This document shows, piece after piece, positions 1 through 10,094 of a stretch of DNA of 64,000 nt. The notes below the pieces were generated by a model. The model worked only from the letters and a program-made list of their open reading frames with translations, made no database searches and had not been told where the DNA came from. The position numbers and the translations under genes were made by a program. Source of the DNA: Nitrospira sp. UBA2083 (GTDB lineage Bacteria > Nitrospirota > Nitrospiria > Nitrospirales > Nitrospiraceae); assembly GCA_002331625.1 (NCBI GenBank), contig DCZN01000078.1, forward strand, positions 784-64,783, given 5' to 3'. Each line of letters starts with the position of its first letter. Positions within the stretch are counted from its first letter, which is position 1.

Positions 1-215
1 ACTTGATTCCAAAGCATTTCCAGGTGCAGGCCTACCGGATCTTGCTGGAGTCCGCTGCCGCTGAACATGGCGCGCGTATGGCGGCGATGGATGGAGCGAC
101 ACGCAACGCTGGCCAGCTCATCAAGAAGGTGACGCTGTATTACAACAAAACCAGACAAGCGGCGATTACGAAGGAATTGATGGATATCGTCGGTGGTGCT
201 GAAGCGCTGAAGTAA
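1..215 (+). CDS. atpG: ATP synthase gamma subunit, C-terminal end (partial)
   Basis: This is the last 70 or so codons of the F1 gamma subunit, the central rotor stalk; the gene begins before the window. The visible protein has the conserved C-terminal helix of the family: an [15 protein letters not shown] segment followed by the [22 protein letters not shown] stretch (residues about 16-55), which packs inside the alpha3beta3 head. It ends with a TAA at 213-215. The beta and epsilon genes follow on the same strand, the usual gamma-beta-epsilon order of bacterial atp operons. A hairpin-like spacer starts directly after the stop. Identity is secure despite truncation. Confidence 0.95.
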   Translation, partial: LIPKHFQVQAYRILLESAAAEHGARMAAMDGATRNAGQLIKKVTLYYNKTRQAAITKELMDIVGGAEALK

Positions 216-1735
<1,520 letters not shown>

Positions 1736-1815
1736 GAACCGTAAGGCGTGAAGGGTAAGGCGATAACTGCCGCGCTCCATCGCCTGACGCCTCACGTTTG
1801 ACGTCTCACGAGGAT
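1736..1815. repeat. Intergenic repeat of CGTGAGGCGT-type words, between atpD and atpC
   Basis: The spacer between atpD and atpC is built from related short words. The left part (1739-1762, CCGTAAGGCGTGAAGGG...) is roughly complementary to the right part (1781-1810, CGCCTGACGCCTCACG...). The 14-mer at 1781-1794 differs at one base from 58719-58732, and the reverse complement of 1801-1810 matches 58668-58677 exactly, so the two spacers belong to one subfamily. It sits inside an operon just before the atpC ribosome site. Confidence 0.55.
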
Positions 1816-1818
1816 TCC

Positions 1819-2241
1819 ATGCCGGGAAAGATACTCTTAGAAGTTGTGACGCCGGAGAAGCTGCTGTTGAGTCAGGAGGTGGATGAAGTCATCGCCCCTG
1901 GGTCAGAAGGAGAATTCGGCGTGCTCCCTGGGCATTGCCATTTCCTTTCGACGCTTCGCATCGGCGAACTCTGGTATCGTGTCGGAACTCAGACCCATCA
2001 TATGGCTGTTCTGTGGGGTTTCGCCGAAGTGACGCCGACCAAAGTCACCGTCATGGCCGAGATTGCGGAAAAAGCCGAAGACATCGATGTGGATCGAGCT
2101 ATCGCTAAGGTTGCTGAGGCGGAGCGACGACTCCAGGCGGGTGGTTTGCCTTCAGAGGTCAAAGAAGCTCAGATCAGTCTCGAAAAAGCTCGCCTTCGCA
2201 AAAAGATTGCCGAGCGTGCGAGGAGGACTGGGCACGCTTAG
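1819..2241 (+). CDS. atpC: ATP synthase F1 epsilon subunit
   Basis: Epsilon subunit (140 residues from ATG 1819), which couples the gamma shaft to the c-ring and modulates ATP hydrolysis. The N-terminal beta-sandwich shows LEVVTPEKLLLSQEVDEVIAPGSEGEFGVLPGHCHFLS, and the C-terminal part is the expected two-helix hairpin with A/E/R-rich repeats (AERRLQAG, KARLRKKIAERARR). ATG 1819 follows ACGAGGATTCC and gives the usual family start, MPGKILLEVVTPE. A TTG at 1798 is in frame but lies in the repeat spacer and is less likely. Last gene of the atp operon; a perfect hairpin follows. Confidence 0.95.
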   Translation: MPGKILLEVVTPEKLLLSQEVDEVIAPGSEGEFGVLPGHCHFLSTLRIGELWYRVGTQTHHMAVLWGFAEVTPTKVTVMAEIAEKAEDIDVDRAIAKVAEAERRLQAGGLPSEVKEAQISLEKARLRKKIAERARRTGHA

Positions 2242-2315
2242 CCGATCGATTCTTTCTCCGCATCCTTTCAGTACGTCAATTAGCCAATGCCATAGCGCAA
2301 AGTATCTCATCCCAT

Positions 2316-2350
2316 CTGACCGGCAGAGTGTTCTCAGTTCTGCCGGTCAG
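2316..2350. terminator. Perfect 12-bp hairpin between convergent genes
   Basis: CTGACCGGCAGA at 2316-2327 is the exact reverse complement of TCTGCCGGTCAG at 2339-2350, with an 11-base loop. It lies 75 bases after atpC and 80 bases before the stop of the convergent DUF3365 gene, the right place for a bidirectional terminator. No U-tract follows on either strand, so a factor-independent mechanism is uncertain. Confidence 0.7.
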
Positions 2351-2429
2351 AAATTCTGATGGCGCTGTCGCCGACTTTCCCAAGGGCTCATGTCTGTTCA
2401 GTGACCACTGCCTCGCCGACGTCAGTTGG

Positions 2430-3026
2430 CTATTCCCCCAACTGTATGCTGATCACAATCGCACCCATGACATCGTTGAGCTTGAAATCTCGTTTTGGGC
2501 TGTCAGGATGGGCATTGTGGCACCCGATACAGGCTTGGGCGACGGCCAAATCGGGATACACCGCTTCAAAATAACGAGTGTTGCCGACCTTCGTAACCCC
2601 AGTGAAGGGACGGTTGGGTTGAGTCAAAATGGTACCGAGCCCAATGCTCTGGAGTGGGTTCGTTGGGATGTTGCGCTTGTTGATCGGCCACAAACTGATC
2701 AGTCGGTACTGCATTCCTAAGCCTTTCTTGCCGACATGCCGTCCAGATTCCATCAGGAATTGGGCAGGTAGGGGCAAAGTATTCTGCTCCTCCCAGTTTT
2801 CCGAGGCGACAACGATCCCTTTCGCTTGCATGCGCTCAACGACATGCCTGGTATACAAGTCTCGATCAGCTTCGATAACAGCGTGGATGTAATCGGCCAC
2901 TTTGTCGATCGGAAGGCTAACTGATGTGGTCTCGGGTAAGGTACGACCTGGCCAAATGACCATCGCGCCTCCCAGTGCAAATCCCAACAGAGCAGCTCTC
3001 CACAGCCATTTCTTGGAGGATGTCAT
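2430..3026 (-). CDS. DUF3365 (Tll0287-like) c-type heme protein
   Basis: A 198-residue exported protein of the DUF3365 family, which resembles heme-binding sensor domains. A signal or anchor segment covers residues about 8-25 (WRAALLGFALGGAMVIW). The body has LYTRHVVERMQAKG, then PLPAQFLMES, LISLWPINKRNIP and FEAVYPDLAVAQACIGCHNAHP. The CIGCH at about residue 165 is a single c-type heme attachment motif, so it probably binds one heme in the periplasm. Its role is not known; redox sensing or electron transfer is likely. It converges with the atp operon and is followed upstream by about 520 bases without a clear gene. Confidence 0.85.
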   Translation of the reverse strand: MTSSKKWLWRAALLGFALGGAMVIWPGRTLPETTSVSLPIDKVADYIHAVIEADRDLYTRHVVERMQAKGIVVASENWEEQNTLPLPAQFLMESGRHVGKKGLGMQYRLISLWPINKRNIPTNPLQSIGLGTILTQPNRPFTGVTKVGNTRYFEAVYPDLAVAQACIGCHNAHPDSPKRDFKLNDVMGAIVISIQLGE

Positions 3027-3548
3027 AGATACCTCCTTGTTGTACGCGCGGATGGATCTTCTAACCGATCACACCTCGCGAGCAGATGAGTTACATGGCA
3101 ATAGAAAATGAGAAATCGTTGTATCAGCAGATGGACTAGGGCCAGATCAGTCTGGGAAATAGCATGGGTGGCTTGCAGGGAACTGGCAGGCCAGCGCGAA
3201 TCGATTAGTAGGCCAGTGTTATGGGTGGCCTGTTCGAAGAGAAAGCAAATGTGGGAAGGTACCGGCGACATGGTTCCATTCCCTCACTCGCATGACATGA
3301 CATGTCCACACGGTCATACGATATGGAAGCATACTCTCCGGTCTGCGCATTGTCCAATCGCCAGCAATCATAGTTGGTAAGGAGATTGCCGGACTTGCCT
3401 GCATGAGAAAAGCCCGGCTCACCAGTGCGCGGCGTGATTCCTGGGTTGGTTCGCAAGAATGATGATCTGTGTCAGGATGCCCACATCATGTTCCGATCGT
3501 TGGTCTGCAGTAAGAGAACAGCTCTGATGGGTTTGCTATCGCACCAGT
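3027..3548. other. Non-coding gap
   Basis: About 520 bases between the DUF3365 gene and the Anbu operon. Short open frames exist on both strands (for example 3205-3456 minus), but they overlap one another, lack clear ribosome sites and match no family I know. Both flanking genes are on the minus strand, so this holds the promoter of the DUF3365 gene and the 3' region of the Anbu operon. No RNA gene was recognised. Confidence 0.4.
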
Positions 3549-4319
3549 TCACGAAGATGCATCGGAGGAGTTTTTAGACGATGACCTGGTATGACGAGGG
3601 AGCGAGTCAAGCAGACGATCAACCCACTTCGACGGCAATTGTTCTACTGATTCGGAGATACGAGACTGCCACCATGCTGCAATCTCCGCAAGATCGTCTT
3701 TATGAAAACGATGTTCGGTTATGTCGAAGGTGTCGTGGCGATAGAGCACCACATCGATCGGATACTCGACGCTTGTCGAGCTCGTGCGGGTGGCGTCGAA
3801 TGCAAGAAATCCCACCTTCAGCGCAAGGTCCATGCTGGAGCTGTATCGCAGTACCCGATCAAGGAGCGGTTTCCCATAACCGGTTTCGCCGATGATGCAA
3901 TAAGGCGTGCCTTCGCTGACCTCTACCCAGTTGCCTTGTGGGTAGATGAGGTAGAGCTTATGTTCTCGGTCGTTTTCCAACTGTCCTCCGACTAGAGCGT
4001 GAAGATTGAAAATCAGTCCTGCTTTATCGAGGGCAGTCCGGTCTTCTTCGGCCACACGACGAATTTGCGCGGCGAACACGTTGACCGCTTTGAATAACTT
4101 GTCGAAAGTCTGATCACCTTCAGTAATAGCCTCATCAAAATAGGTGACCGCCTTGTCTCTCACGGATCGAAGTCCCGACGTCATCAAAAACATGGAGTGC
4201 CGCCCATGCTGATGGATCGACACCTTCCCCGCCGTGATACACTCCGCCCCGGTAGTGACCCGCGTATCGGCAATGCCGATCAAGCCGTCTTCAACTTTCA
4301 TACCCAAGCAAAAGGTCAT
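3549..4319 (-). CDS. Anbu-type proteasome-like peptidase
   Basis: Predicted proteasome-type peptidase of the Anbu (ancestral beta subunit, COG3484) family, 256 residues from the ATG at 4319. That start gives MTFCLGMKVEDGLIGIADTRVT; removing Met would expose Thr as the N-terminal nucleophile, as in proteasome beta subunits. The following segments AGKVSIHQHGRHSMFLMTSGLRSVRD and CIIGETGYGKPLLDRVL fit the Ntn-hydrolase fold. The start overlaps the stop of the upstream alpha-E gene (ATGA, 4316-4319), indicating translational coupling. A longer in-frame start at 4451 would bury the Thr and is rejected. Known Anbu operons also encode ATP-grasp and alpha-E proteins, as here; the natural substrate is unknown. 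Confidence 0.88.
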   Translation of the reverse strand: MTFCLGMKVEDGLIGIADTRVTTGAECITAGKVSIHQHGRHSMFLMTSGLRSVRDKAVTYFDEAITEGDQTFDKLFKAVNVFAAQIRRVAEEDRTALDKAGLIFNLHALVGGQLENDREHKLYLIYPQGNWVEVSEGTPYCIIGETGYGKPLLDRVLRYSSSMDLALKVGFLAFDATRTSSTSVEYPIDVVLYRHDTFDITEHRFHKDDLAEIAAWWQSRISESVEQLPSKWVDRLLDSLPRHTRSSSKNSSDASS

Positions 4320-5296
4320 TGTGTCTCCGCTGTTGGAATTGTACTGTGAATCGGCCGAGGGGCAAAAAACGTTTCGAAAATAGCGTCTCCCACCTGATTG
4401 AGCTGAGCTTGGAAGCGATCCAAGAACTCGTGTAAGTCGCCACCAACGCATTCATCGAGATCACCAAAATCCAACTCCGCCCGCAACCGTCCCAACCGCT
4501 TCTCAGCGAGATTCTCATAGGAGCCGTGCTCGGACCCGGAGATGGCGTGCAAGGAATCTTCGCTCTTGATGAGGCAGTACCGGATGGCGCGTGGAAACGT
4601 TGAATCAAAAATAAGAAATGCGGTGACATCGTCGGGAGAGATCCGGCCGAAGCGTTTGTAATACATTTCAAGGGCGCTGGCAGACTTCAGTAACGCCGAC
4701 CACTGGATAATATCAAACGGGGTACCGACTTCAGCCACGGTCGGGAGCAGCATAAAGTATTTCACGTCCAGTATGCGCGATGTCTTGTCTGCTCGTTCTA
4801 GAAGACGACCGAGCCTGGCAAAATGCCAACCTTCTCCGTGCGACATCGTGGCATCGGTAATCCCCAGGAAGAGATGACTGGCTGATTTCACATCGGCCAA
4901 AAATGTATGAAGGTTCCGACTTGACAGACCAACGGACACGGCGTCCCTGACCATCAATTGAAAACGATTCACCTGTTCCCACATGTCCGTGGAAATGATC
5001 TCCCGAACCGACCGTGCATTCTCTCGCGCAGCCATCAGGCAGGACAGAATAGAATTAGAATTGTCCGCATCGGCGGAGAGGAATTGGATCACCGTGTCCT
5101 TGGTTGCCTTGCCGTACCGCTGAGTAAACATGTCGTGATCGCCCGTCGTGGCGACCAAGGGTTCCCATTGCTCCACTGTGCCTCTGGGGAGGTCGAGGGT
5201 GAGATTCAGATTAACTTCGATGAAGCGGGCATAGTTTTCAGCCCGCTCGATGTAGCGATTCAACCAATAGATGGAACTGGCCACTCGGCTCAGCAT
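4316..5296 (-). CDS. Alpha-E domain protein (DUF403)
   Basis: An all-helical alpha-E family protein of 326 residues, start chosen at ATG 5296 because MLSRVASSIYWLNRYIERAEN is the canonical N-terminus; an in-frame start at 5326 adds ten atypical residues. Family hallmarks are visible: AENYARFIEVN, NSNSILSCLMAARENARSVRE, ISTDMWEQVN and HFARLGRLLERADKTSRILDVKYF. Alpha-E proteins co-occur with ATP-grasp peptide ligases and Anbu or transglutaminase genes, and were proposed by comparative genomics to act in a peptide synthesis or modification system. It sits between those two partners here with an ATGA overlap to Anbu. Biochemical role unproven. Confidence 0.88.
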   Translation of the reverse strand: MLSRVASSIYWLNRYIERAENYARFIEVNLNLTLDLPRGTVEQWEPLVATTGDHDMFTQRYGKATKDTVIQFLSADADNSNSILSCLMAARENARSVREIISTDMWEQVNRFQLMVRDAVSVGLSSRNLHTFLADVKSASHLFLGITDATMSHGEGWHFARLGRLLERADKTSRILDVKYFMLLPTVAEVGTPFDIIQWSALLKSASALEMYYKRFGRISPDDVTAFLIFDSTFPRAIRYCLIKSEDSLHAISGSEHGSYENLAEKRLGRLRAELDFGDLDECVGGDLHEFLDRFQAQLNQVGDAIFETFFAPRPIHSTIPTAETQ

Positions 5297-5369
5297 CGCC
5301 AGCCTCGCCCTAAATGACCCGGCCACAGAGAGGCGTGGGAGACCATTACCACGGTAGACGGCACTGCGA

Positions 5370-6794
5370 TCATGATAAGACCCACGTATCCTTGTTTCCT
5401 CCGCCTTGAGACGAATTCACCACCAGAGACCCTTTTCTCAACGCGACTCGTGTCATGCCGCCGGGCAGCACATACACGTCTCGACCAAAAAGCACGTACG
5501 GCCTCAGATCGACGTGGCGTCCTTCGAGGTGATCTTCCACCAACGTCGGTACTCTCGAAAGGGCCAGAGTCGGTTGGGCAATATAATTGCGCGGGTCGGC
5601 CTCGATGCGAAGGGCACAGTCCGCTCGTTCCTGTTTCGAGGCGTGGGGGCCGATCATCATGCCGTATCCGCCCGCTTCGTTTGTCGCTTTGACCACGAGT
5701 TCATCAAGGTGTGCCAATACGTAGGCTTGGTCCTTAGGTTCCCAACAGACATAGGTGGGCACGTTCGGGAGAATGGGTTCCTCGGCCAAGTAATAATTGA
5801 TGATTTTCGGCACGTAGGCATACACGGCCTTGTCGTCGGATACGCCGGTGCCTGGTGCATTGACGAGCGCCACCCGGCCTTTCTTATAGGCGGTGATAAG
5901 GCCGGGAACGCCAAGTACAGAATCTGGGCGAAATGCGAGTGGGTCTAAATAATCGTCGTTGATACGCCGATAGATCACGTCGACACGTTGAGATCCTCTG
6001 GTGGTCCGCATGTGGACGAATCCGTCAACGACCGCGAGATCGTTGGCTTCGACCAATTCCACCCCCATCTTCTGCGCGAGCAGAGAATGTTCATAATAGG
6101 CCGAATTGAAGATACCCGGAGTAAGAATCACGACCGTGGGATCAGGAAGATCCGAAAGCGAGCGCAATGTCTCTAAGAGCTGGCTGGGATAGTCATCCAC
6201 TGGCCGCACGCGATACGCATCAAAAAGTTCTGGGAACGTCCGCTTCATCACTTGACGCGCTTCCAAGACGTAGGCGACGCCAGACGGACAACGCATATTG
6301 TCTTCGAGGACGTAGTATCGTCCGTCGTTGATACGAACCAGATCGATCCCCGCGATATGGCACCAAATCCCTCGGGGTGGAGTGAGACCCCTGCAGGACG
6401 GCAAGAAACACTTGCTGGAGTAAATAAGCTCGCTGGGGATCACTCCATCTTTAAGGATCTTTTGATCCCGATACACATCATCAATGAAGAGATTCAACGC
6501 ACGCATGCGTTGGCGGAGGCCGGATTCGATGTGTTGCCAATCGGGTGCCTCAACAATCCGTGGCACGATGTCGAATGGAAAGATTTGCTCATGCCCGGCA
6601 TCGCTTCCATAGACACCGAACGTCATCCCCATATTGAGAATGACGCGCTCCGCGGCTTGCTGGCGCTTTTTCAGTTCCCCCTCCGGCAGGGAGGCAAACT
6701 TGCGAAGTAAAAGAGCGCTTCCAGGTCGTGGTTGCCCCCTTCCTTCATACAGCTCGTCGTAAAACTCTCCTGGATCGTAAGCTGAAAATTTCAT
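5370..6794 (-). CDS. Circularly permuted ATP-grasp protein (DUF404/DUF407 type)
   Basis: First gene of the Anbu operon, 474 residues. It is a circularly permuted ATP-grasp enzyme, predicted to form amide bonds (peptide ligase-like). Visible motifs include [14 protein letters not shown] at the N-terminus, [73 protein letters not shown] and [17 protein letters not shown], all typical of the family. The C-terminus [12 protein letters not shown] is also conserved. A 73-base gap separates it from the alpha-E gene. Known gene neighbourhoods often add a transglutaminase-like gene; none is present here. Substrate unknown. Confidence 0.9.
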   Translation of the reverse strand: MKFSAYDPGEFYDELYEGRGQPRPGSALLLRKFASLPEGELKKRQQAAERVILNMGMTFGVYGSDAGHEQIFPFDIVPRIVEAPDWQHIESGLRQRMRALNLFIDDVYRDQKILKDGVIPSELIYSSKCFLPSCRGLTPPRGIWCHIAGIDLVRINDGRYYVLEDNMRCPSGVAYVLEARQVMKRTFPELFDAYRVRPVDDYPSQLLETLRSLSDLPDPTVVILTPGIFNSAYYEHSLLAQKMGVELVEANDLAVVDGFVHMRTTRGSQRVDVIYRRINDDYLDPLAFRPDSVLGVPGLITAYKKGRVALVNAPGTGVSDDKAVYAYVPKIINYYLAEEPILPNVPTYVCWEPKDQAYVLAHLDELVVKATNEAGGYGMMIGPHASKQERADCALRIEADPRNYIAQPTLALSRVPTLVEDHLEGRHVDLRPYVLFGRDVYVLPGGMTRVALRKGSLVVNSSQGGGNKDTWVLS

Positions 6795-7048
6795 GACAGA
6801 TCCTTCACGCCTGGGGTCGTCACCCTAACAAAACGCCTCGCAGTGCGCAATATTGCCTTCGGTCACTCCCGTGATGCTTCTCCTATCAATTCCTGGAGTC
6901 ACCAGCCGGCCATATGACATTGTTCATCCAGAAATATTTCTTTGGTGGTGAAGATCGGCCTGCTTGGGCGGCATAGTTCTTCGCTCCAAAGTGATTAGGC
7001 AGTTGCCGATTGCATTTGCCCCGATCTCTTTAGTAGCGTGATCTGCCT

Positions 7049-8053
7049 ATGATTACAGAATTCATCATCACACCAGGAGAGCAGCCAAAACGGTTGGATA
7101 TCTTCCTCGTCAATCGAGAACGGGATATGTCGCGATCAGCTCTGCAGCGTCTGATCGAGCTTGGCCGTATTCGAATTAACGATCAGGTGGTGAAACCAAG
7201 CCACAAAATCAAGCCTGGTGACAGAATCACCATGGATGTGCCGAAGCCTGAACCGCTCTCCATCAAGGGAGAGGCGATCCCGCTGGAGGTCCTGTTCGAA
7301 GACGAGTCCTTGCTGGTCTTGAATAAACCACCTGGTATCGTCGTTCATCCGGCTCCAGGGAACTGGAGCGGTACGCTGGTGAATGCTCTCCTCCACCACT
7401 GCCAGACATCGGGCGGTACGATTTCGACGATCGGGGGGAAAGAACGGCCTGGGCTTGTCCATCGGCTGGACAAAGAAACGTCCGGGGTGATGGTGATTAC
7501 CAAAACCGATGTCGCACATCGTGCCCTCGCGGCGCAGTTTAAGCTGCATACGATTATCCGAGTCTATGAAGCCGTAGTGTGGGGAGTCCCTAAAAAAGGC
7601 CGGGGGCTTATCGAGTTGGCCATTGGTCGGGATACTAAAGAAAGGAAGAAGTTTTCGGCGCGCACAACGAGTCCAAAGCCATCGACCACCGAATACGTCG
7701 TCGACCGGCGCTACGGCAAAGTGGCCTCGCATGTCTTGCTGTACCCGCGAACGGGCAGAACTCATCAGCTCCGAGTTCACCTGACCTCTTTAGGCCACCC
7801 TATCCTCGGAGATCACACCTATGGCGGAAAGAAGGTCTCTACGATCAACGGACTGGAAATACCTCGAGTGATGCTGCATGCCAGGACCTTGGGGTTTATT
7901 CATCCAGCAACAGGGAAAACTGAAGAGTTCACCAGGCCGGTACCGGAGGATATGGAAACGGTGATCCAGACGTTTGAACAGGCAACCATACCCAGGGAGC
8001 AGAGGTCCCACCCAGGTATGGTGCACAGACCTCATCCTGAGGAAACATGCTAA
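7049..8053 (+). CDS. rluD: 23S rRNA pseudouridine synthase, RluD-type
   Basis: RluA/RluD-family pseudouridine synthase, 334 residues. An N-terminal S4 RNA-binding domain (residues about 15-75: [41 protein letters not shown]) precedes the catalytic domain. The active-site motif [12 protein letters not shown] (catalytic Asp) is near residue 143, and the [19 protein letters not shown] motif is near 240. It converts uridines of 23S rRNA helix 69 in RluD; the exact target here is inferred from length and S4 domain, so RluC or another paralogue is possible. The stop overlaps the start of the next gene by seven bases. Confidence 0.9.
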   Translation: MITEFIITPGEQPKRLDIFLVNRERDMSRSALQRLIELGRIRINDQVVKPSHKIKPGDRITMDVPKPEPLSIKGEAIPLEVLFEDESLLVLNKPPGIVVHPAPGNWSGTLVNALLHHCQTSGGTISTIGGKERPGLVHRLDKETSGVMVITKTDVAHRALAAQFKLHTIIRVYEAVVWGVPKKGRGLIELAIGRDTKERKKFSARTTSPKPSTTEYVVDRRYGKVASHVLLYPRTGRTHQLRVHLTSLGHPILGDHTYGGKKVSTINGLEIPRVMLHARTLGFIHPATGKTEEFTRPVPEDMETVIQTFEQATIPREQRSHPGMVHRPHPEETC

Positions 8054-8478
8054 CTGCGGAGGTGTTGGATAGTATAGGAGGTCTCGCGTCTCATATTAAG
8101 GTCTATGCGGCCAAACTTCCTTCAATTGTGCACCTGAAGGCGGTGCCGTCCGGCGTGAAGCCATCCGCTGAAGCCATCGAGCAGTACGAAACGATTGTGT
8201 TCAGAACTCGCACCCGGAGTGTCGGTACCCCCTACAAAACGTTGAATGAATCGTTCATCCTCTCACTTGAGGCATTTGAAATCGGAAATTTAATCGGAGC
8301 CGTTCACCCGCTTCTGGCAATATTGGATCATCTGGAGCGGATGGAGCGGGATCAAGAAATTGAAGCCGGGCGACTTGATGACAAGCGTCTCAAGGAGTAC
8401 CGCGCAGCCTTGCGCAAAGTACTCCCAGGAAATCAGCCGGAATTGGAAGGGACGGGTGGCGGTATGGATAAATTATGA
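8047..8478 (+). CDS. Hypothetical protein downstream of rluD
   Basis: A 143-residue soluble protein I do not recognise. The start ATG at 8047 lies inside the end of rluD and shares bases 8047-8053, so the two are probably co-translated. The sequence has no signal peptide or membrane segment. It is predicted mostly helical: a basic N-terminal half ([23 protein letters not shown]) and a charged helical C-terminal part ([34 protein letters not shown]). The tail is Gly/Glu rich. The stop TGA at 8476-8478 overlaps the first bases of an intergenic repeat. No function is assigned. Confidence 0.7.
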   Translation: MLTAEVLDSIGGLASHIKVYAAKLPSIVHLKAVPSGVKPSAEAIEQYETIVFRTRTRSVGTPYKTLNESFILSLEAFEIGNLIGAVHPLLAILDHLERMERDQEIEAGRLDDKRLKEYRAALRKVLPGNQPELEGTGGGMDKL

Positions 8479-8550
8479 GTTGTTAGTGCTGAGTTCTTAG
8501 TGTCGGGAGATGGCCAACTCACAATTCACAAGTCGCGACTCAACATTCAG
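8477..8550. repeat. Intergenic repeat, sister copy of 216-236
   Basis: Bases 8477-8497 (GAGTTGTTAGTGCTGAGTTCT, 20 of 21 shared with 216-236) start on the stop codon of the hypothetical gene. The right part (about 8515-8548) contains words complementary to the left arm (CCAACTCACAATTCAC), so a hairpin is possible. It lies between convergent genes and may act as a bidirectional terminator. Confidence 0.55.
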
Positions 8551-8558
8551 CCAAGCGG

Positions 8559-8738
8559 TTAGTGCCCCATTTTAGGTCCTAACGCGTTTGCTCCAGCCGT
8601 CACGAGCTTGAACCGAGCAAGGTTGCCGCAGTTGGGACACTTTGCACGGACGGTCTCAGTATCGAGAATCTCGTACTCATCCACCTTTAACCACATCAGT
8701 TGAAAACACTTCGGACAGGTTCGGACTTGCGTTGACAT
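8559..8738 (-). CDS. Small zinc-ribbon protein (59 aa)
   Basis: A short gene of 59 codons found by direct translation. It starts ATGTCAACGCAAGTCCG at 8738 and stops TAA at 8559. The protein is MSTQVRTCPKCFQLMW...VRAKCPNCGNLARFK...GPKMGH. Two CPxC knuckles, Cys8/Cys11 and Cys34/Cys37, spaced 22 residues apart, are a classic zinc ribbon. Small proteins like this often bind nucleic acid or serve as assembly factors; no specific role can be given. It converges with the hypothetical gene at 8047-8478 and diverges from the acetyltransferase gene. GAGGAAACCG upstream of the start is a reasonable ribosome site. Confidence 0.75.
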   Translation of the reverse strand: MSTQVRTCPKCFQLMWLKVDEYEILDTETVRAKCPNCGNLARFKLVTAGANALGPKMGH

Positions 8739-8787
8739 CGGTTTCCTCGTACACTAATCAGCAATTCGGGGGATACTCTAGTACAAG

Positions 8788-9219
8788 ATGCCTCCTACCC
8801 TCAAGTCCGTTGTCACCTACTCACATCGCGAACTCCCTGACGTCTCTCAGCTTCTTGGCTTATTCCGGCAAGCCCCGTGGGCGAAGGACCGATCCCTAGA
8901 TGACGCAAAAGATATGCTTCAGCACACGGATCTCACGCTCTGTGCCTGGGATGGCGATCACCTCATCGGGTTCGGCCGAGTCCTCACCGATTTCGTCTAC
9001 CGCGCAACGATCTGGGACGTGATCGTCGACAGAGCCTATCAAGGACAAGGTGTTGGTACTGAGATCGTCAAACAGATTCTCAATCATCCTCGATTAAAGC
9101 GGGTCGAGCTTTTTTGGTTGTGTACGAGGCGGCCTGGTTTTTATGAAAAATTGGGGTTCACCTCGAAAGAACAGACGGGCATGGTCTGGAGTCGAAGCAA
9201 GAACAGCCAACTGGAGTGA
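8788..9219 (+). CDS. GNAT-family N-acetyltransferase
   Basis: A 143-residue GCN5-related acetyltransferase, expected to move an acetyl group from acetyl-CoA to an amine. The core shows LTLCAWDGDHLIGFGRVLTDFVYRATIWDVIVDRAYQGQGVGTEIVKQIL (residues about 48-95); the QGQGVGTE segment is the acetyl-CoA pyrophosphate-binding loop (R/QxxGxG/A). The C-terminal RPGFYEKLGF is the typical family ending. The substrate cannot be told from sequence. Single gene, divergent from the small zinc-ribbon gene. Confidence 0.88.
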   Translation: MPPTLKSVVTYSHRELPDVSQLLGLFRQAPWAKDRSLDDAKDMLQHTDLTLCAWDGDHLIGFGRVLTDFVYRATIWDVIVDRAYQGQGVGTEIVKQILNHPRLKRVELFWLCTRRPGFYEKLGFTSKEQTGMVWSRSKNSQLE

Positions 9220-9294
9220 GAGATGAATCAGGAGGCTATCCCGTTCAGATCAGCATGACCTGAAAAGATGCCGCCGTACCTTCTCGGCAAAGGG

Positions 9295-9924
9295 TCAAAA
9301 CAACATCTTTCCTCCGAACAGAAACCCAAACGAAGAAGCATTCCAGTCATTATTCAGACCGCCTGTTCCCGTGGTATGCCCATCGTTTCGCTTGTAGGCC
9401 CATTCCACATTGAGGGCGAATCGCTCATTCAGACGGTAATCAGTTCCCCAGCCGAGCCGCCAAGCGAACGTATTGCTTGGGCTAATACGAACAGCCGTAT
9501 CCTCACCAAAACTGTTGATATTGACGCCAAAGCTCATATTGACATACGGGGTGAATCGGCCTAATCGGACCGGGCGTATCTCTACGGTCGGAAGGACCGA
9601 CACCGTATCTTGGTGCCCGAGATCCACATCCGATCCCTCGACACTCACTCCATGCCGTTCCCACTCCAGCATCATCCCAACCAAGAACCATGTATTCAGG
9701 CTGTACAGACCTTGAAAGTTCACAAGTGGCCCGATCGAGGTTGCGGTATTTGTGGATAATTGCTGGGTCAGCGGTGCAAATCCAGCTCGAAAGCCAAGCA
9801 TCCATCTCCCAGGTTCAGTCCCTCCGAATTCTTCTGCAGAGGCGGGAACTGGAAACGGACACAGTGAGGTGAGAGCCACGAACAGAATTCCGAGCGCTCT
9901 TCCGTTGAACTTTCTCCCATACAT
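9295..9924 (-). CDS. Outer-membrane beta-barrel protein
   Basis: A 209-residue secreted protein. The N-terminus MYGRKFNGRALGILFVALTSLC...PASAEE is a signal peptide with a likely cleavage after ASA. The remainder has alternating hydrophobic/aromatic strands (WMLGFRAGFAPL, TWFLVGMMLEWERHG, FTPYVNMSFGVNI, FAWRLGWGTDYRLNERFALNVEWAYKRND) and ends on SFGFLFGGKMLF, with the terminal Phe expected of barrels inserted by BamA. This fits an eight-stranded OmpA/OmpW-size barrel. Ribosome site GAAGGGAGGTG precedes the ATG. Ligand or role unknown. Confidence 0.82.
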   Translation of the reverse strand: MYGRKFNGRALGILFVALTSLCPFPVPASAEEFGGTEPGRWMLGFRAGFAPLTQQLSTNTATSIGPLVNFQGLYSLNTWFLVGMMLEWERHGVSVEGSDVDLGHQDTVSVLPTVEIRPVRLGRFTPYVNMSFGVNINSFGEDTAVRISPSNTFAWRLGWGTDYRLNERFALNVEWAYKRNDGHTTGTGGLNNDWNASSFGFLFGGKMLF

Positions 9925-10094
9925 CGAACACCTCCCTTCTCACTATTGAAGGTTTTTGCTAAGCGACATCACGGCGCCGGCACCTGCTTCGGCGATTGAG
10001 CCTTCACCGGGTCATACGGCCGATGCCGACTCGTGCATGAACTCAGTAGACCGTACACATAGCATTCCCTGAAGCAGGGGACAAGATATTATGG

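Noticed and set aside
3023-3456. Small genes in the gap before the Anbu operon
   Set aside because: The open frames overlap each other on the same strand, have no clear ribosome sites and match no known family.
7136-7780. 214-codon open frame on the minus strand
   Set aside because: Antisense to rluD, whose catalytic motifs are complete.
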